Below, one piece after another: positions 1 to 5,850 of a stretch of DNA of 12,762 nucleotides. Each line of letters begins with the position of its first letter. Within the stretch, counting starts at the first letter, position 1. The notes beneath the pieces are model-generated. The model did no database searches. It had not been told where the DNA came from and was given only the letters and a program-made list of their open reading frames with translations. The position numbers and the translations under genes are program-made. Source of the stretch: DASUZB01 sp036377075 (GTDB taxonomy: Bacteria; Actinomycetota; CALGFH01); assembly GCA_036377075.1 (NCBI GenBank), contig DASUZB010000295.1, positions 1-12,762 of the forward strand. Reading direction: 5' to 3'.

Positions 1-670
1 GGTGCAGCACCAGCGAGCGGTTGAAGACCATGTGCGGGGCGACCGCGGTGAGCAGCAGCGCGTCCAGGCGCGGCGAGACGATCGGCCCGCCCGCCGAGAA
101 GCTGTAGGCGGTCGAGCCGGTCGGCGAGGCCACGATCAGCCCGTCGGCGGCGTAGCGCGCCAGCAGGCGCCCCTCGACGTGCACGGCGACGCTGGCGAGC
201 CGTTCCCTGGCCGCCTTCTCGAGCACCAGGTCGTTGGCTGCCAGCTCCTCGCCGACGCTGCGGCCGTCGACGGTCGTGCGCACCTGCAGGGTGGTGCGCC
301 GTTCCACGTGGTAGCGGCCCTCCCAGACCGCCTCGAGCGCCGCCGCCAGCCCGTCGGCCTCGACCTCGGTGAGGAAGCCGAGCCGCCCCAGGTTGACCCC
401 GAGCACCGGCACCTGCGCGCGCAGGGCGAGCCCGAGCGCGCGCAGCAGGGTGCCGTCGCCGCCGAGCGCGACCACCAGGTCGAGCCCGCGCGGGAACTCC
501 TCCCGCCCGGCGCTGCGCACCTCACTGCCGAGGCAGCCGCGCTCCTCCTCGAGGGTGCAGAGCTCCACGCCGTGGTCGGTCGACCAGCGCACCAGCTCCT
601 TGCCGACGGTCAGGGCGGCCGGGCGGCCGGGGTGGACGACCGCGCCCATCCGGCGCAGCACCGGGGTCAC
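1..670 (-). CDS. nadK: NAD kinase (3' end beyond window)
   Basis: Phosphorylates NAD to NADP in the cytosol; the only de novo route to NADP. The 223 visible codons hold the family hallmarks in order: GGDGT (about residues 70-74), GVNLGRLGFL (91-100), an ND pair (146-147) and TGSTAYSFSAGGP (184-196). The frame is open to the left edge, so roughly the last 60-80 residues are missing compared with the usual 280-300. The GTG start at 670 overlaps the tlyA stop as GTGA, which implies translational coupling; an ATG at 649 is the alternative start. It follows tlyA in the order known from actinobacteria, so recN is expected just beyond the left edge. The family call is secure; the exact start is less so. 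Confidence 0.96.
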   Translation of the reverse strand, partial: MTPVLRRMGAVVHPGRPAALTVGKELVRWSTDHGVELCTLEEERGCLGSEVRSAGREEFPRGLDLVVALGGDGTLLRALGLALRAQVPVLGVNLGRLGFLTEVEADGLAAALEAVWEGRYHVERRTTLQVRTTVDGRSVGEELAANDLVLEKAARERLASVAVHVEGRLLARYAADGLIVASPTGSTAYSFSAGGPIVSPRLDALLLTAVAPHMVFNRSLVLH

Positions 671-1476
671 CGGGCCGCTCCCGGCAGGGCCGCGCCCTCG
701 GCCACCGCCGCGGCCAGCGCGGCCTCGTCGAGGACCCCGGCGCCGGCGCGAAGGTGCAGGAAGAACTCGACGTTGCCGGCCGGCCCCGGCAGCGGCGAGG
801 GGCACAGCCCGGCCACCCCGAGCCCCTGGGCCACGGCCGCCGCGGCCACCGAGCGGACGGCGGCGGCCCGCGCGGCCGGGTCGCGCACCACCCCGCCCCG
901 GCTCACCGCCGCCCTGCCAGCCTCGAACTGGGGCTTGACCAGCACGACGAGGTCGGCGCCCTGCGCCGCCACGGCGGCGAGCGCGGGCACCACCGTGGCC
1001 AGCGAGATGAAGGAGAGGTCCGCGACGACCAGGTCGACCGCGGCGCCCACGGCCTCGCGGTCGAGCGTGCGCGCGTTGGTGCGGTCCAGCACCCGCACCC
1101 TGGGGTCGTTGCGCAGCCGCAGGTCGAGCAGCCCGTAGCCGACGTCGACCGCGACCACCTCGGCGGCGCCGCGGCGCAGCAGCACGTCGGTGAAGCCGCC
1201 GGTCGACGCGCCGGCGTCGAGGCAGCGCCGTCCCGCCACCTCGACGCCGAGGCGCTCGAGCGCCGGGGCCAGCTTCTCGCCGCCGCGGCTGGCCCAGCGC
1301 CGCGGCGGGCCGGTCAGCACCAGCGCGTCGCTTGGCGCGACCAGGGTCGACGGCTTGGACGCGACCGCGCCGCCGACCAGGACGCGCCCGGCGGCGACCG
1401 CCGCGCCGGCCGCCTCACGGCTCGGCGCCAGCCCGCGTCGCACCAGCTCGCGGTCGAGGCGCACCCGGGTCGCCAT
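667..1476 (-). CDS. tlyA: TlyA-family 23S/16S rRNA 2'-O-methyltransferase
   Basis: TlyA is an SAM-dependent 2'-O-ribose methyltransferase of rRNA; in mycobacteria it sets sensitivity to capreomycin and viomycin. The 269-residue product has the usual length and architecture. An N-terminal S4 RNA-binding domain (about residues 5-60) is followed by RGGEKL (64-69), the SAM-binding DAGASTGGFTD (87-97), ADLSFISL (152-159), KPQFEAG (181-187) and GNVEFF (234-239). K68, D153, K181 and E237 are placed as a K-D-K-E methyltransferase tetrad. The ATG at 1476 begins the typical MATRVRLDREL sequence. Its nearest GAGGAG lies 13 bases upstream, inside the last codons of the preceding small gene, so initiation may depend on coupling. 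It lies between a small acidic protein and NAD kinase, as in mycobacteria. Confidence 0.95.
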   Translation of the reverse strand: MATRVRLDRELVRRGLAPSREAAGAAVAAGRVLVGGAVASKPSTLVAPSDALVLTGPPRRWASRGGEKLAPALERLGVEVAGRRCLDAGASTGGFTDVLLRRGAAEVVAVDVGYGLLDLRLRNDPRVRVLDRTNARTLDREAVGAAVDLVVADLSFISLATVVPALAAVAAQGADLVVLVKPQFEAGRAAVSRGGVVRDPAARAAAVRSVAAAAVAQGLGVAGLCPSPLPGPAGNVEFFLHLRAGAGVLDEAALAAAVAEGAALPGAAR

Positions 1477-1483
1477 CGGCCCG

Positions 1484-1720
1484 CTACAGCTCCTCGAGGC
1501 TGCGCAGCTCCGCCACGATCGTGGCGCTGAGCGCCTCGAACGCCTCCGGATGGGCGGCGAGCTCGGCCTCGTCGAGCCCGGCCAGCGCCTCGCGGACCTG
1601 CTCGCCCAGGTCCGCTCCACGCTCGCGCCCGGCGGCCGCCGCGTCGTGGCGGGCCGGCTCCGCGGCCTGGCCGGCCTGGCCGGCCTGGCCGGGCACGACC
1701 GGTGCGGGGTCGCCGCTCAC
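1484..1720 (-). CDS. Small acidic protein upstream of tlyA (Rv1693 position)
   Basis: A 78-residue protein of unknown function. The N-terminal half is low-complexity Ala/Gly/Pro/Gln, including GQAGQAGQA. The C-terminal 40 residues (from about LGEQVREALAGLDEAEL to the terminal AELRSLEEL) are acidic and predicted helical. I chose the GTG at 1720 because GGAGG (1726-1730) lies 5 bases upstream; the longer GTG start at 1747 has no Shine-Dalgarno. The gene ends 7 bases before tlyA. A small ORF in this position is known between the HAD phosphatase and tlyA of mycobacteria (Rv1693). Homology is inferred from position and from the short acidic C-terminus, not from alignment. Confidence 0.8.
   Translation of the reverse strand: MSGDPAPVVPGQAGQAGQAAEPARHDAAAAGRERGADLGEQVREALAGLDEAELAAHPEAFEALSATIVAELRSLEEL
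1663..1689. repeat. Three tandem 9-bp units (CGGCCTGGC)
   Basis: Three perfect copies of CGGCCTGGC run head to tail inside the small gene upstream of tlyA. They encode the GQAGQAGQA stretch on the minus strand. Nine-base units keep the frame, so copy-number change would only lengthen or shorten the disordered N-terminus. Confidence 0.9.
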
Positions 1721-1785
1721 CGGCACCTCCCTGGGGACGGACGGCACTGTGGGCGCGGACGGGCCGCGCCAGAGGGGCAGCTCAC
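1717..1785 (-). CDS. Possible leaderless 22-codon leader ORF, Cys-containing
   Basis: A GTG at 1785 opens 22 codons (VSCPSGAARP..., three Cys), ending in TGA at 1717-1719. That stop overlaps the GTG of the next gene (1720) as GTGA. The GTG lies 6 bases after a near-consensus -10 box (TATACT, 1792-1797), the spacing expected for a leaderless transcript, and there is no Shine-Dalgarno. Three cysteines in 22 codons is striking for a GC-rich actinobacterium. Mycobacterial leaderless Cys-containing leaders are known to act in translational attenuation; whether this one is translated is inference. It could be chance in an untranslated leader. Confidence 0.4.
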   Translation of the reverse strand: MSCPSGAARPRPQCRPSPGRCR

Positions 1786-1791
1786 CCGTCG

Positions 1792-1797
1792 AGTATA
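1792..1797 (-). promoter_or_regulatory. -10 box TATACT for small ORF-tlyA-nadK unit
   Basis: Read on the minus strand, CGTATACTCG contains TATACT, one mismatch from TATAAT and the most AT-rich hexamer nearby. No convincing -35 is seen: ACCTGC lies at 17-base spacing and TCGACC at 20. It would make the tlyA-NAD kinase genes a transcription unit separate from the phasin-like gene, whose stop is at 1880. Confidence 0.5.
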
Positions 1798-1879
1798 CGG
1801 AGACCGCCCCGCAGGCAGGTCGACTCCTGGCGTGGCGACGGCTCGCTGCCCGTGGTGGCAGCGCCGGGCACGCGGCCGC

Positions 1880-2422
1880 TCAGGAGTTGCCGCTGCCGCC
1901 GCCGTCGGACGCGCCGGACGAGCGGCGCGAGCGTCTGGCGGCCCCACCACGGGTGCCCGTGGCCGACGAGCGGGTGCTGGTGCCCGAGGTCCGGGTGCTG
2001 GCCCTGGTGGTCTTGGCGCTGGCCGGGCTCACCTTCTCCTTGCCGGCGGCACCGCCGCGGGCGCGGGCGCTCGAGCCGCGCCCGGCCGAGGCGGGCCGGG
2101 CGCGGCCGCTCGCCGGCTTGGCCTCGGCGCGCTCGAGCTCCTGCTCCAGCGCGCGGACGCGCTGCTGCAGGCGGGCGACCTCGTCGCGGGTGGCGATCCC
2201 CATCACGCCGAGCTGGCGCTTGACCTCGCGCTGCACCAGCCGGCTGATCGCCTCGCGGTTCTTCTGGGTGCGCCGCACGAGGTCCTCGGCGAACCGGCTG
2301 ACCTGGGCCGACTGCAGCTCTCCCTGGCGGGCGAGCCGGCCACCGAGCCGCTCGGCCTGCGCGCGGGTCAGCTCGCTCAGGCTCGCCAACGCCTGCATGT
2401 ACTGCTCCCTGGCGCTCGGCAC
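1880..2422 (-). CDS. Phasin-like coiled-coil protein with basic Ser/Thr-rich tail
   Basis: A 180-residue protein with two parts. Residues about 5-105 are almost uninterrupted amphipathic helix. They include SELTRAQAERLGG, a FAEDLVRRTQKNREAISRLV stretch and a final heptad-like segment ending in ALEQELERAE, and resemble polyhydroxyalkanoate granule-associated (phasin, COG3937-like) proteins. Residues about 106-180 are low-complexity Ala/Ser/Thr/Gly/Arg, strongly basic and probably disordered, ending GGGSGNS. The GTG start at 2422 has GGAGG (2430-2434) 7 bases upstream; an ATG six codons further in is weaker. The basic tail could bind nucleic acid or a polyanionic surface. No PHA synthase is in the window, so a granule role is only suggested. 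Similar helical proteins occur near tlyA in other actinobacteria, as far as I recall. Confidence 0.8.
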   Translation of the reverse strand: MPSAREQYMQALASLSELTRAQAERLGGRLARQGELQSAQVSRFAEDLVRRTQKNREAISRLVQREVKRQLGVMGIATRDEVARLQQRVRALEQELERAEAKPASGRARPASAGRGSSARARGGAAGKEKVSPASAKTTRASTRTSGTSTRSSATGTRGGAARRSRRSSGASDGGGSGNS

Positions 2423-2469
2423 GAGGCCACCTCCGTCACGACGGTGCAGCAGGACGAATACGCTGGCGG

Positions 2470-2499
2470 ATTGTTGCAGCAGCAGCTCGAACCGGTCAA
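2470..2499 (-). promoter_or_regulatory. Candidate promoter for the phasin-like gene
   Basis: Read on the minus strand, TTGACC (2494-2499) and AACAAT (2470-2475) are separated by 18 bases, and AACAAT matches TATAAT at four of six positions. The start codon is 47 bases beyond the -10, leaving room for a short leader with the GGAGG at 2430-2434. Confidence 0.5.
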
Positions 2500-2527
2500 T
2501 GCGGCGCGGCTCTCGGTCGACCCGTTG

Positions 2528-2536
2528 TGGTACAAC
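2528..2536 (+). promoter_or_regulatory. Candidate extended -10 for the SCP2-rhomboid unit
   Basis: TGGTACAAC reads as an extended -10 (TGN followed by TACAAC). It lies about 48 bases before the GTG at 2585, after which AGGAGG (2575-2580) supplies a strong Shine-Dalgarno. The same TACAAC hexamer occurs before the DUF1015 leader. No clear -35 is visible at 17-base spacing. Confidence 0.4.
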
Positions 2537-2584
2537 GCCCCCAACCCGACCAGGCACGGGTGCGGCACCGTGCGAGGAGGCGAC

Positions 2585-2929
2585 GTGGCGAGCAAGACCG
2601 AGGTCGAGAAGCAGCTTCAGGTCCTGCTCGGCCGCCTGGCCGAGAACCGCGACAGCGTGCGCGGCGCCATCCCGGAGCGCAAGGTGCTGCGCTGCCGCGT
2701 CACCGACCTCGGCACGGACTGGCACTCGGTGATCGAGGGGGGGCACGTGTCCCCCCCGAGCGAGACCCCACCCGACGACGGTCGCGTCGACATCACCCTG
2801 CGCATCGCCTCCGACGACCTGGTCGACCTGATCGAGGGGAGACTTTCGTTCCTGTCCGCCTTCACCTCGGGCAAGGTCAAGGTCGACGCGAGCATCGTCG
2901 ACCTGCTGCGCCTGCGCGCCCTGCTGTAG
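2585..2929 (+). CDS. SCP2 sterol-binding-like domain protein
   Basis: A 114-residue protein that consists of one SCP2-like fold and probably carries or binds a lipid or acyl group in the cytosol. An N-terminal helix (VEKQLQVLLGRLAE, residues 6-19) is followed by beta strands and the family's typical ending: DITLRIASDDLVDLIEG, then a Phe-Leu-rich helix (SFLSAFTSGKVKVDASI) and a final LLRLRALL. The family signature of a helix, a G-K-[IV]-K-V strand and a terminal hydrophobic helix is clear; the ligand cannot be told. GTG at 2585 has AGGAGG 4 bases upstream. The rhomboid gene follows after 30 bases, so the two are likely co-transcribed. An SCP2 gene near tlyA is also known from Streptomyces, as I recall. 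It carries an internal G7/C7 hairpin. Confidence 0.85.
   Translation: MASKTEVEKQLQVLLGRLAENRDSVRGAIPERKVLRCRVTDLGTDWHSVIEGGHVSPPSETPPDDGRVDITLRIASDDLVDLIEGRLSFLSAFTSGKVKVDASIVDLLRLRALL
2737..2757. repeat. G7-CACGTG-T-C7 inverted repeat inside the SCP2 gene
   Basis: Seven G (2737-2743) face seven C (2751-2757) around the palindrome CACGTG. The coding sequence here reads EGGHVSPPS. Both homopolymers are slippage-prone, and one-base slippage would frameshift the gene about halfway. The RNA could form a tight GC stem. Confidence 0.85.
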
Positions 2930-2959
2930 CGAGCCAGCGCGATCGCGAGGAGCGGCCGC

Positions 2960-3772
2960 ATGATCAGCCTCATCCCCATCCACGACGACAACCCCACCCG
3001 CCGGACCGCGGTCGTCACCTACACGCTGATCGCCGTCAACTTCGTGGTCTTCCTGCTGGAGCCCGCCTCGCGCGAGCTCTTCGGCCAGGCCAGCGGCGCG
3101 GCCGCCCAGTGCCAGCAGCTCGCCTTCTTCTACAAGTGGGCCGCGATCCCCCGGGAGCTGATCACCAACCACCAGCTGGCCCTGACCGCCGGCCCGCCGG
3201 CCGACGCCACGCACTGCACCGCCGTGCCGCCCGACTACGACAAGATCCCGTTCCTGTCGGTGCTCACCGCCATGTTCCTGCACGGCGGCTGGCTGCACAT
3301 CCTCGGCAACATGCTGTTCCTGTGGGTCTTCGGCAACAACGTCGAGGACCGCCTCGGCCGCGTCCGCTACCTGCTCTTCTACCTGGTCTGCGGCTACGTG
3401 GCGGCCTACGGCTTCGCCCTCACCCAGCCGGACAGCCGCGAGACCCTGGTCGGGGCGTCCGGCGCGATCGCCGGCGTGCTCGGCGCCTACCTGGTCCTGT
3501 TCCCCAGGGCGAGGGTCACCAGCCTGATCCCCTTCCTGTTCTTCCTCCCCGCCCAACTCCCCGCGTGGATCGTGCTCGGCTCCTGGTTCGTCCTGCAGTA
3601 CCTCTACTTCCAGGGCGCGGGCCTCGCCGAGGGCTCCAACGTGGCCTACTTCGCCCACGTCGCCGGGTTCGTCGCCGGCGTGGTGCTGATCATCGTCCTC
3701 GGCGGCCTGCACCCCGCCCGGCGCCCACCACCCTCCTGGCCACCCCCCTCCCCACGCTGGGACAGGCCCTGA
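2960..3772 (+). CDS. Rhomboid family intramembrane serine protease
   Basis: Cleaves transmembrane segments within the bilayer using a Ser-His dyad. The 270-residue protein has the short cytosolic N-terminus and the first membrane segment (VVTYTLIAVNFVVFLLEP, about 18-35). A long loop with two Cys follows (51-86), then the family motif HGGWLHILGNMLFLWVFGNN (108-127). The nucleophile Ser167 lies in GASGAIAG and the base His233 in HVAGF. About six membrane segments are visible, the last ending near 250, followed by a Pro-rich tail that runs to the stop. ATG 2960 has AGGAG at 2948-2952, 7 bases upstream. It is the second gene of the SCP2 unit and is followed directly by a strong hairpin. Substrates are unknown. 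Confidence 0.95.
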   Translation: MISLIPIHDDNPTRRTAVVTYTLIAVNFVVFLLEPASRELFGQASGAAAQCQQLAFFYKWAAIPRELITNHQLALTAGPPADATHCTAVPPDYDKIPFLSVLTAMFLHGGWLHILGNMLFLWVFGNNVEDRLGRVRYLLFYLVCGYVAAYGFALTQPDSRETLVGASGAIAGVLGAYLVLFPRARVTSLIPFLFFLPAQLPAWIVLGSWFVLQYLYFQGAGLAEGSNVAYFAHVAGFVAGVVLIIVLGGLHPARRPPPSWPPPSPRWDRP

Positions 3773-3777
3773 TCGAT

Positions 3778-3829
3778 CCGGGGGGGAGCCCGAAGACAGC
3801 TCCCCCCCGGAACCCCCCCATCGGGTTCC
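3778..3829. terminator. Tandem GC hairpins between convergent genes
   Basis: The first hairpin has a perfect 12-bp stem (3778-3789 with 3799-3810, CCGGGGGGGAGC) and a 9-base loop. The second has a 7-bp stem (GGAACCC 3809-3815, GGGTTCC 3823-3829) and a 7-base loop. They share bases 3809-3810, so they cannot both form fully. No T-tract follows on either strand. The first starts 6 bases after the rhomboid stop and could block transcription from both convergent genes. Confidence 0.7.
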
Positions 3830-3830
3830 T

Positions 3831-3989
3831 CGGCGGGATCCCTGTTCGGGCTCCGGATGGCTGTGGCGCGATCCGGTAGGCGGTCACCGGAAGGGTTGCC
3901 CCCACGGCCGCAGTCGCCCTGCCTGCGGGGCAGTCCTCCGGGTACTGCGGCGGGATCCCTGTTGGGCCCGGGTGGCTGTGGCGGGATCC
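3831..3989. repeat. Intergenic direct repeat of about 43 bases, 117 apart
   Basis: Copy A (3831-3874) and copy B (3948-3989) begin identically with CGGCGGGATCCCTGTT. Both continue with a GG..GGTGGCTGTGGCG core and end in GATCC, with 2 bases of length difference. Short forms of the GGGATC motif recur at 3980-3990 and 4001-4010. The rest of the 3773-4024 gap, between the rhomboid and the HAD-GNAT gene, holds no credible gene: its open frames have poor codon use. Confidence 0.8.
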
Positions 3990-4024
3990 TGTTGGCCTAC
4001 GGTGGGATCTTCCGCATCGTGACG

Positions 4025-5302
4025 CTACGGCCGGGGGTCGTCGGCTGGCGGTAGATCGCGCGTGAGCGTGACGGCCGGGGCCGGTCCTTGGGGCGGAGGG
4101 GAGGCGGGCAGCGCGTCGGCGGTCCCCTCGCGGAACCCGAGGCGGGTGAAGAACCCGGCGGCGTCCGCCGGGGCGTGCACGCCGAGGCGGCGCACGCCGC
4201 CGCGGAGGCGCAGGGCGACCTGCAGCAGCAGTCGGGTGCCGAGCAGGCGCCCGCGCCACTCCGGAGCCACCACCAGCGCGCGCAGCAGGGCCTGCTCGCC
4301 GTGCCTGGTCCAGGAGGCGGCGCCGACCACCTCCTCACCGTCGACCGCCACCAGGGTGGAGCGCAGCCGGTCGGGCGCCGGGCGGCCCGGCAGCCCGATG
4401 CCGTCGAGCAGGGCCGCCACCGCCTCGGCGTCGTCGCGACCGGCCCCACGCAGCAGCGGGCCGGGCGGGTCGAACAGCCCGCCGAGGCCGCCCAGGAGGT
4501 GGTCGGGCGCCGCCGGCAGGTCGAGCAGCTGGGCCGGCGTCGTCGCCCCGGTGAGCACCAGCGCGGTGTCCCAGCCGAGCCGCGCCGCGCCCACCAGGTC
4601 GGTGTCGCTGCGGTCCCCGACCATCAGCAGCGGGCCGCCGCCGAGCGCGGCCGCCGCGGTCTCGAACAGGGCCGGCTCCGGCTTGCCCGCCACCCGCGGC
4701 CGGACCCCGGTGGCGGTCCGCAGCAGCGCCAGCACCGACCCGTTGCCCGGGACCTGGCCGTCCGGGGTCGGCATGGTCGCGTCCGGGTTGCTGCCGACGA
4801 ACTCGGCGCCCGCGCGGATGGCCAGGCACGCCGCTGCCAAGCGGCCGTAGGTCAGCTCCGGGTCGATGCCGACCGCCACCAGGTCGGCCTCGCGCCAGTC
4901 GTCCGGCTCGAGCAGCCGGGCTCCCGCCGCCTGCAGGGCCGTGCGCAGCCCCGGCCCGCCGACCACCAGCGCACGGGTGTCCTCCAGGGACCCCCCGAGG
5001 AGGCGGACGGTGGCCTGCGCCGAGGTGAACACCTCCTCCACCGACGCCTTGACGCCGAGCGCCAGCAGCTTCTCGGCCACCACCTCGGGCAGCCGGTAGG
5101 AATTGTTGGTCACGAAGCCGACGCCCACGCCCAGCCCGCGCACGCCCGCCAGCGCCTCGGCGACCCCGGCGATCACCTGCTCCCCCAGGTACACCACGCC
5201 GTCGAGGTCGAGCACCACCGCCCGGTAGCGCCCGGCCAGCGGCCCCCGCGCCGCCACGGCCGGGTCGGGGTCCTCGGGGCCGGGTGGCTGCGCGTCAGCC
5301 AC
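4025..5302 (-). CDS. HAD-IIA phosphatase fused to a GNAT-like domain
   Basis: A 425-residue cytosolic protein. Residues about 25-280 are an HAD hydrolase of the NagD/PGP (IIA) type: motif I DLDGVVYLG (32-40; nucleophile D32, acid/base D34), motif II TNNS (65-68), motif III GKPEP with K207, motif IV GDRSDTD (229-235). Residues about 285-395 form a GNAT-like domain with VVAPEWRGRLLGTRLL (344-359) and GFFTRLGF (383-390). The mycobacterial relative Rv1692 is a glycerol-3-phosphate phosphatase with a GNAT-like C-terminus; its substrate is only inferred here. The acetyl-CoA loop keeps RGRLLGTRLL, so the second domain may be less degenerate. GTG 5302 overlaps the upstream TPR gene by 8 bases. The downstream region (3773-4024) contains no further gene of this operon; the tlyA group lies 2.3 kb away. 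Confidence 0.9.
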   Translation of the reverse strand: MADAQPPGPEDPDPAVAARGPLAGRYRAVVLDLDGVVYLGEQVIAGVAEALAGVRGLGVGVGFVTNNSYRLPEVVAEKLLALGVKASVEEVFTSAQATVRLLGGSLEDTRALVVGGPGLRTALQAAGARLLEPDDWREADLVAVGIDPELTYGRLAAACLAIRAGAEFVGSNPDATMPTPDGQVPGNGSVLALLRTATGVRPRVAGKPEPALFETAAAALGGGPLLMVGDRSDTDLVGAARLGWDTALVLTGATTPAQLLDLPAAPDHLLGGLGGLFDPPGPLLRGAGRDDAEAVAALLDGIGLPGRPAPDRLRSTLVAVDGEEVVGAASWTRHGEQALLRALVVAPEWRGRLLGTRLLLQVALRLRGGVRRLGVHAPADAAGFFTRLGFREGTADALPASPPPQGPAPAVTLTRDLPPADDPRP

Positions 5303-5693
5303 GGGAGTCCCGTGCGCCGGGTTCCGGGGGCGACCGGTCGGCGGTGACGCGGGCCAGCGCCTCCTGGTAGGCGGCGACGCCGGGACGCATCGCCAGGGCG
5401 AGTCGCAGGTGCCCGGCGGCGAGCGTGCGCTCACCGACGCGGGCCAGGCAGAGGGCGAGGCCGAAGTGGGCGTAGTCGTTGGTCGGGTCGTTCTCGAGGA
5501 CGTCGGCGAACTGCGTCCGCGCGTCCGCGGGGCGGCCGGACCGGTAGTAGGCACGGCCGAGCGCCTCGCTCACCGACCCCTTGCCCGGGAGCAGCCGCTG
5601 CGCCCGCTCCAGGACGGTGGCGGCCTGGTGGGCGTGGTCCGCCGCGAGCAGCTCGGTGCCCCGGCGGAACAGCTCGTAGGGGTCGGACTCCAT
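5295..5693 (-). CDS. Small TPR protein (Rv1691 position)
   Basis: A 132-residue tetratricopeptide-repeat protein, probably a protein-protein adaptor. Three helix-turn-helix repeats fill residues about 5-105: ELFRRGTELLAADHAHQAAT, ALGRAYYRSGRPADARTQF and ALCLARVGERTLAAGHLRLA. Pro at the ends of repeats (NDP, MRP) and the A-L-G-x-A-Y pattern are typical. The tail (118-132) is disordered. ATG 5693 has AGGAGG 7 bases upstream, the best ribosome site in the window. The stop overlaps the HAD-GNAT start by 8 bases, so the two are coupled. The gene corresponds in position to the TPR gene before the phosphatase in mycobacteria. No partner can be inferred. Confidence 0.88.
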   Translation of the reverse strand: MESDPYELFRRGTELLAADHAHQAATVLERAQRLLPGKGSVSEALGRAYYRSGRPADARTQFADVLENDPTNDYAHFGLALCLARVGERTLAAGHLRLALAMRPGVAAYQEALARVTADRSPPEPGARDSRG

Positions 5694-5743
5694 GGCGGCA
5701 CCTCCTGACCCGTGGTCGGTGGCCCGGGCAGTCCCACCCAGGC

Positions 5744-5771
5744 AGGGACGAACCCGCCGTAAGGGACGAAC
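5744..5771. repeat. Direct repeat AGGGACGAAC, 18 bp apart
   Basis: Two perfect 10-base copies at 5744-5753 and 5762-5771 lie in the divergent region between the TPR gene and the DUF1015 gene. Spacing is just under two helical turns. They sit about 50-80 bases upstream of the TPR start, where an activator or repressor could bind, though no promoter hexamers are obvious on the minus strand. Other positions of the 157-base divergent gap hold the promoter for the plus-strand gene and nothing else recognised. Confidence 0.55.
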
Positions 5772-5812
5772 GAGCGCTGCGGACGGCCTGGCCTTCCCTG
5801 TCCACCAGCCGG

Positions 5813-5843
5813 TTGGCGGCGGGCAGGCCGAGCTTGCTACAAC
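5813..5843 (+). promoter_or_regulatory. Candidate promoter for the DUF1015-MBL operon (leaderless)
   Basis: TACAAC (5838-5843) is followed by exactly 7 bases and then an ATG (5851), the arrangement of leaderless actinobacterial transcripts. A possible -35, TTGGCG (5813-5818), lies 19 bases upstream, somewhat long. No Shine-Dalgarno precedes the ATG. Confidence 0.5.
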
Positions 5844-5850
5844 GAGACCC

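Noticed and set aside
2..1138. Long plus-strand open frame of 378 codons across the left end
   Set aside because: It is the antisense of NAD kinase and TlyA, which carry unmistakable motifs. Its residues are His/Arg/Gln-rich as in antisense frames of GC-rich genes.
1880..3712. 610-codon minus-strand frame covering the rhomboid and SCP2 genes
   Set aside because: Only its last 180 codons, from 2422, look like a protein. The rest is antisense to the rhomboid and SCP2 genes and shows biased Asp/Gly/Glu shadows.
3857..4054. 65-codon plus-strand frame in the repeat region
   Set aside because: It lies over the intergenic repeats, lacks a Shine-Dalgarno and has no coherent protein features.
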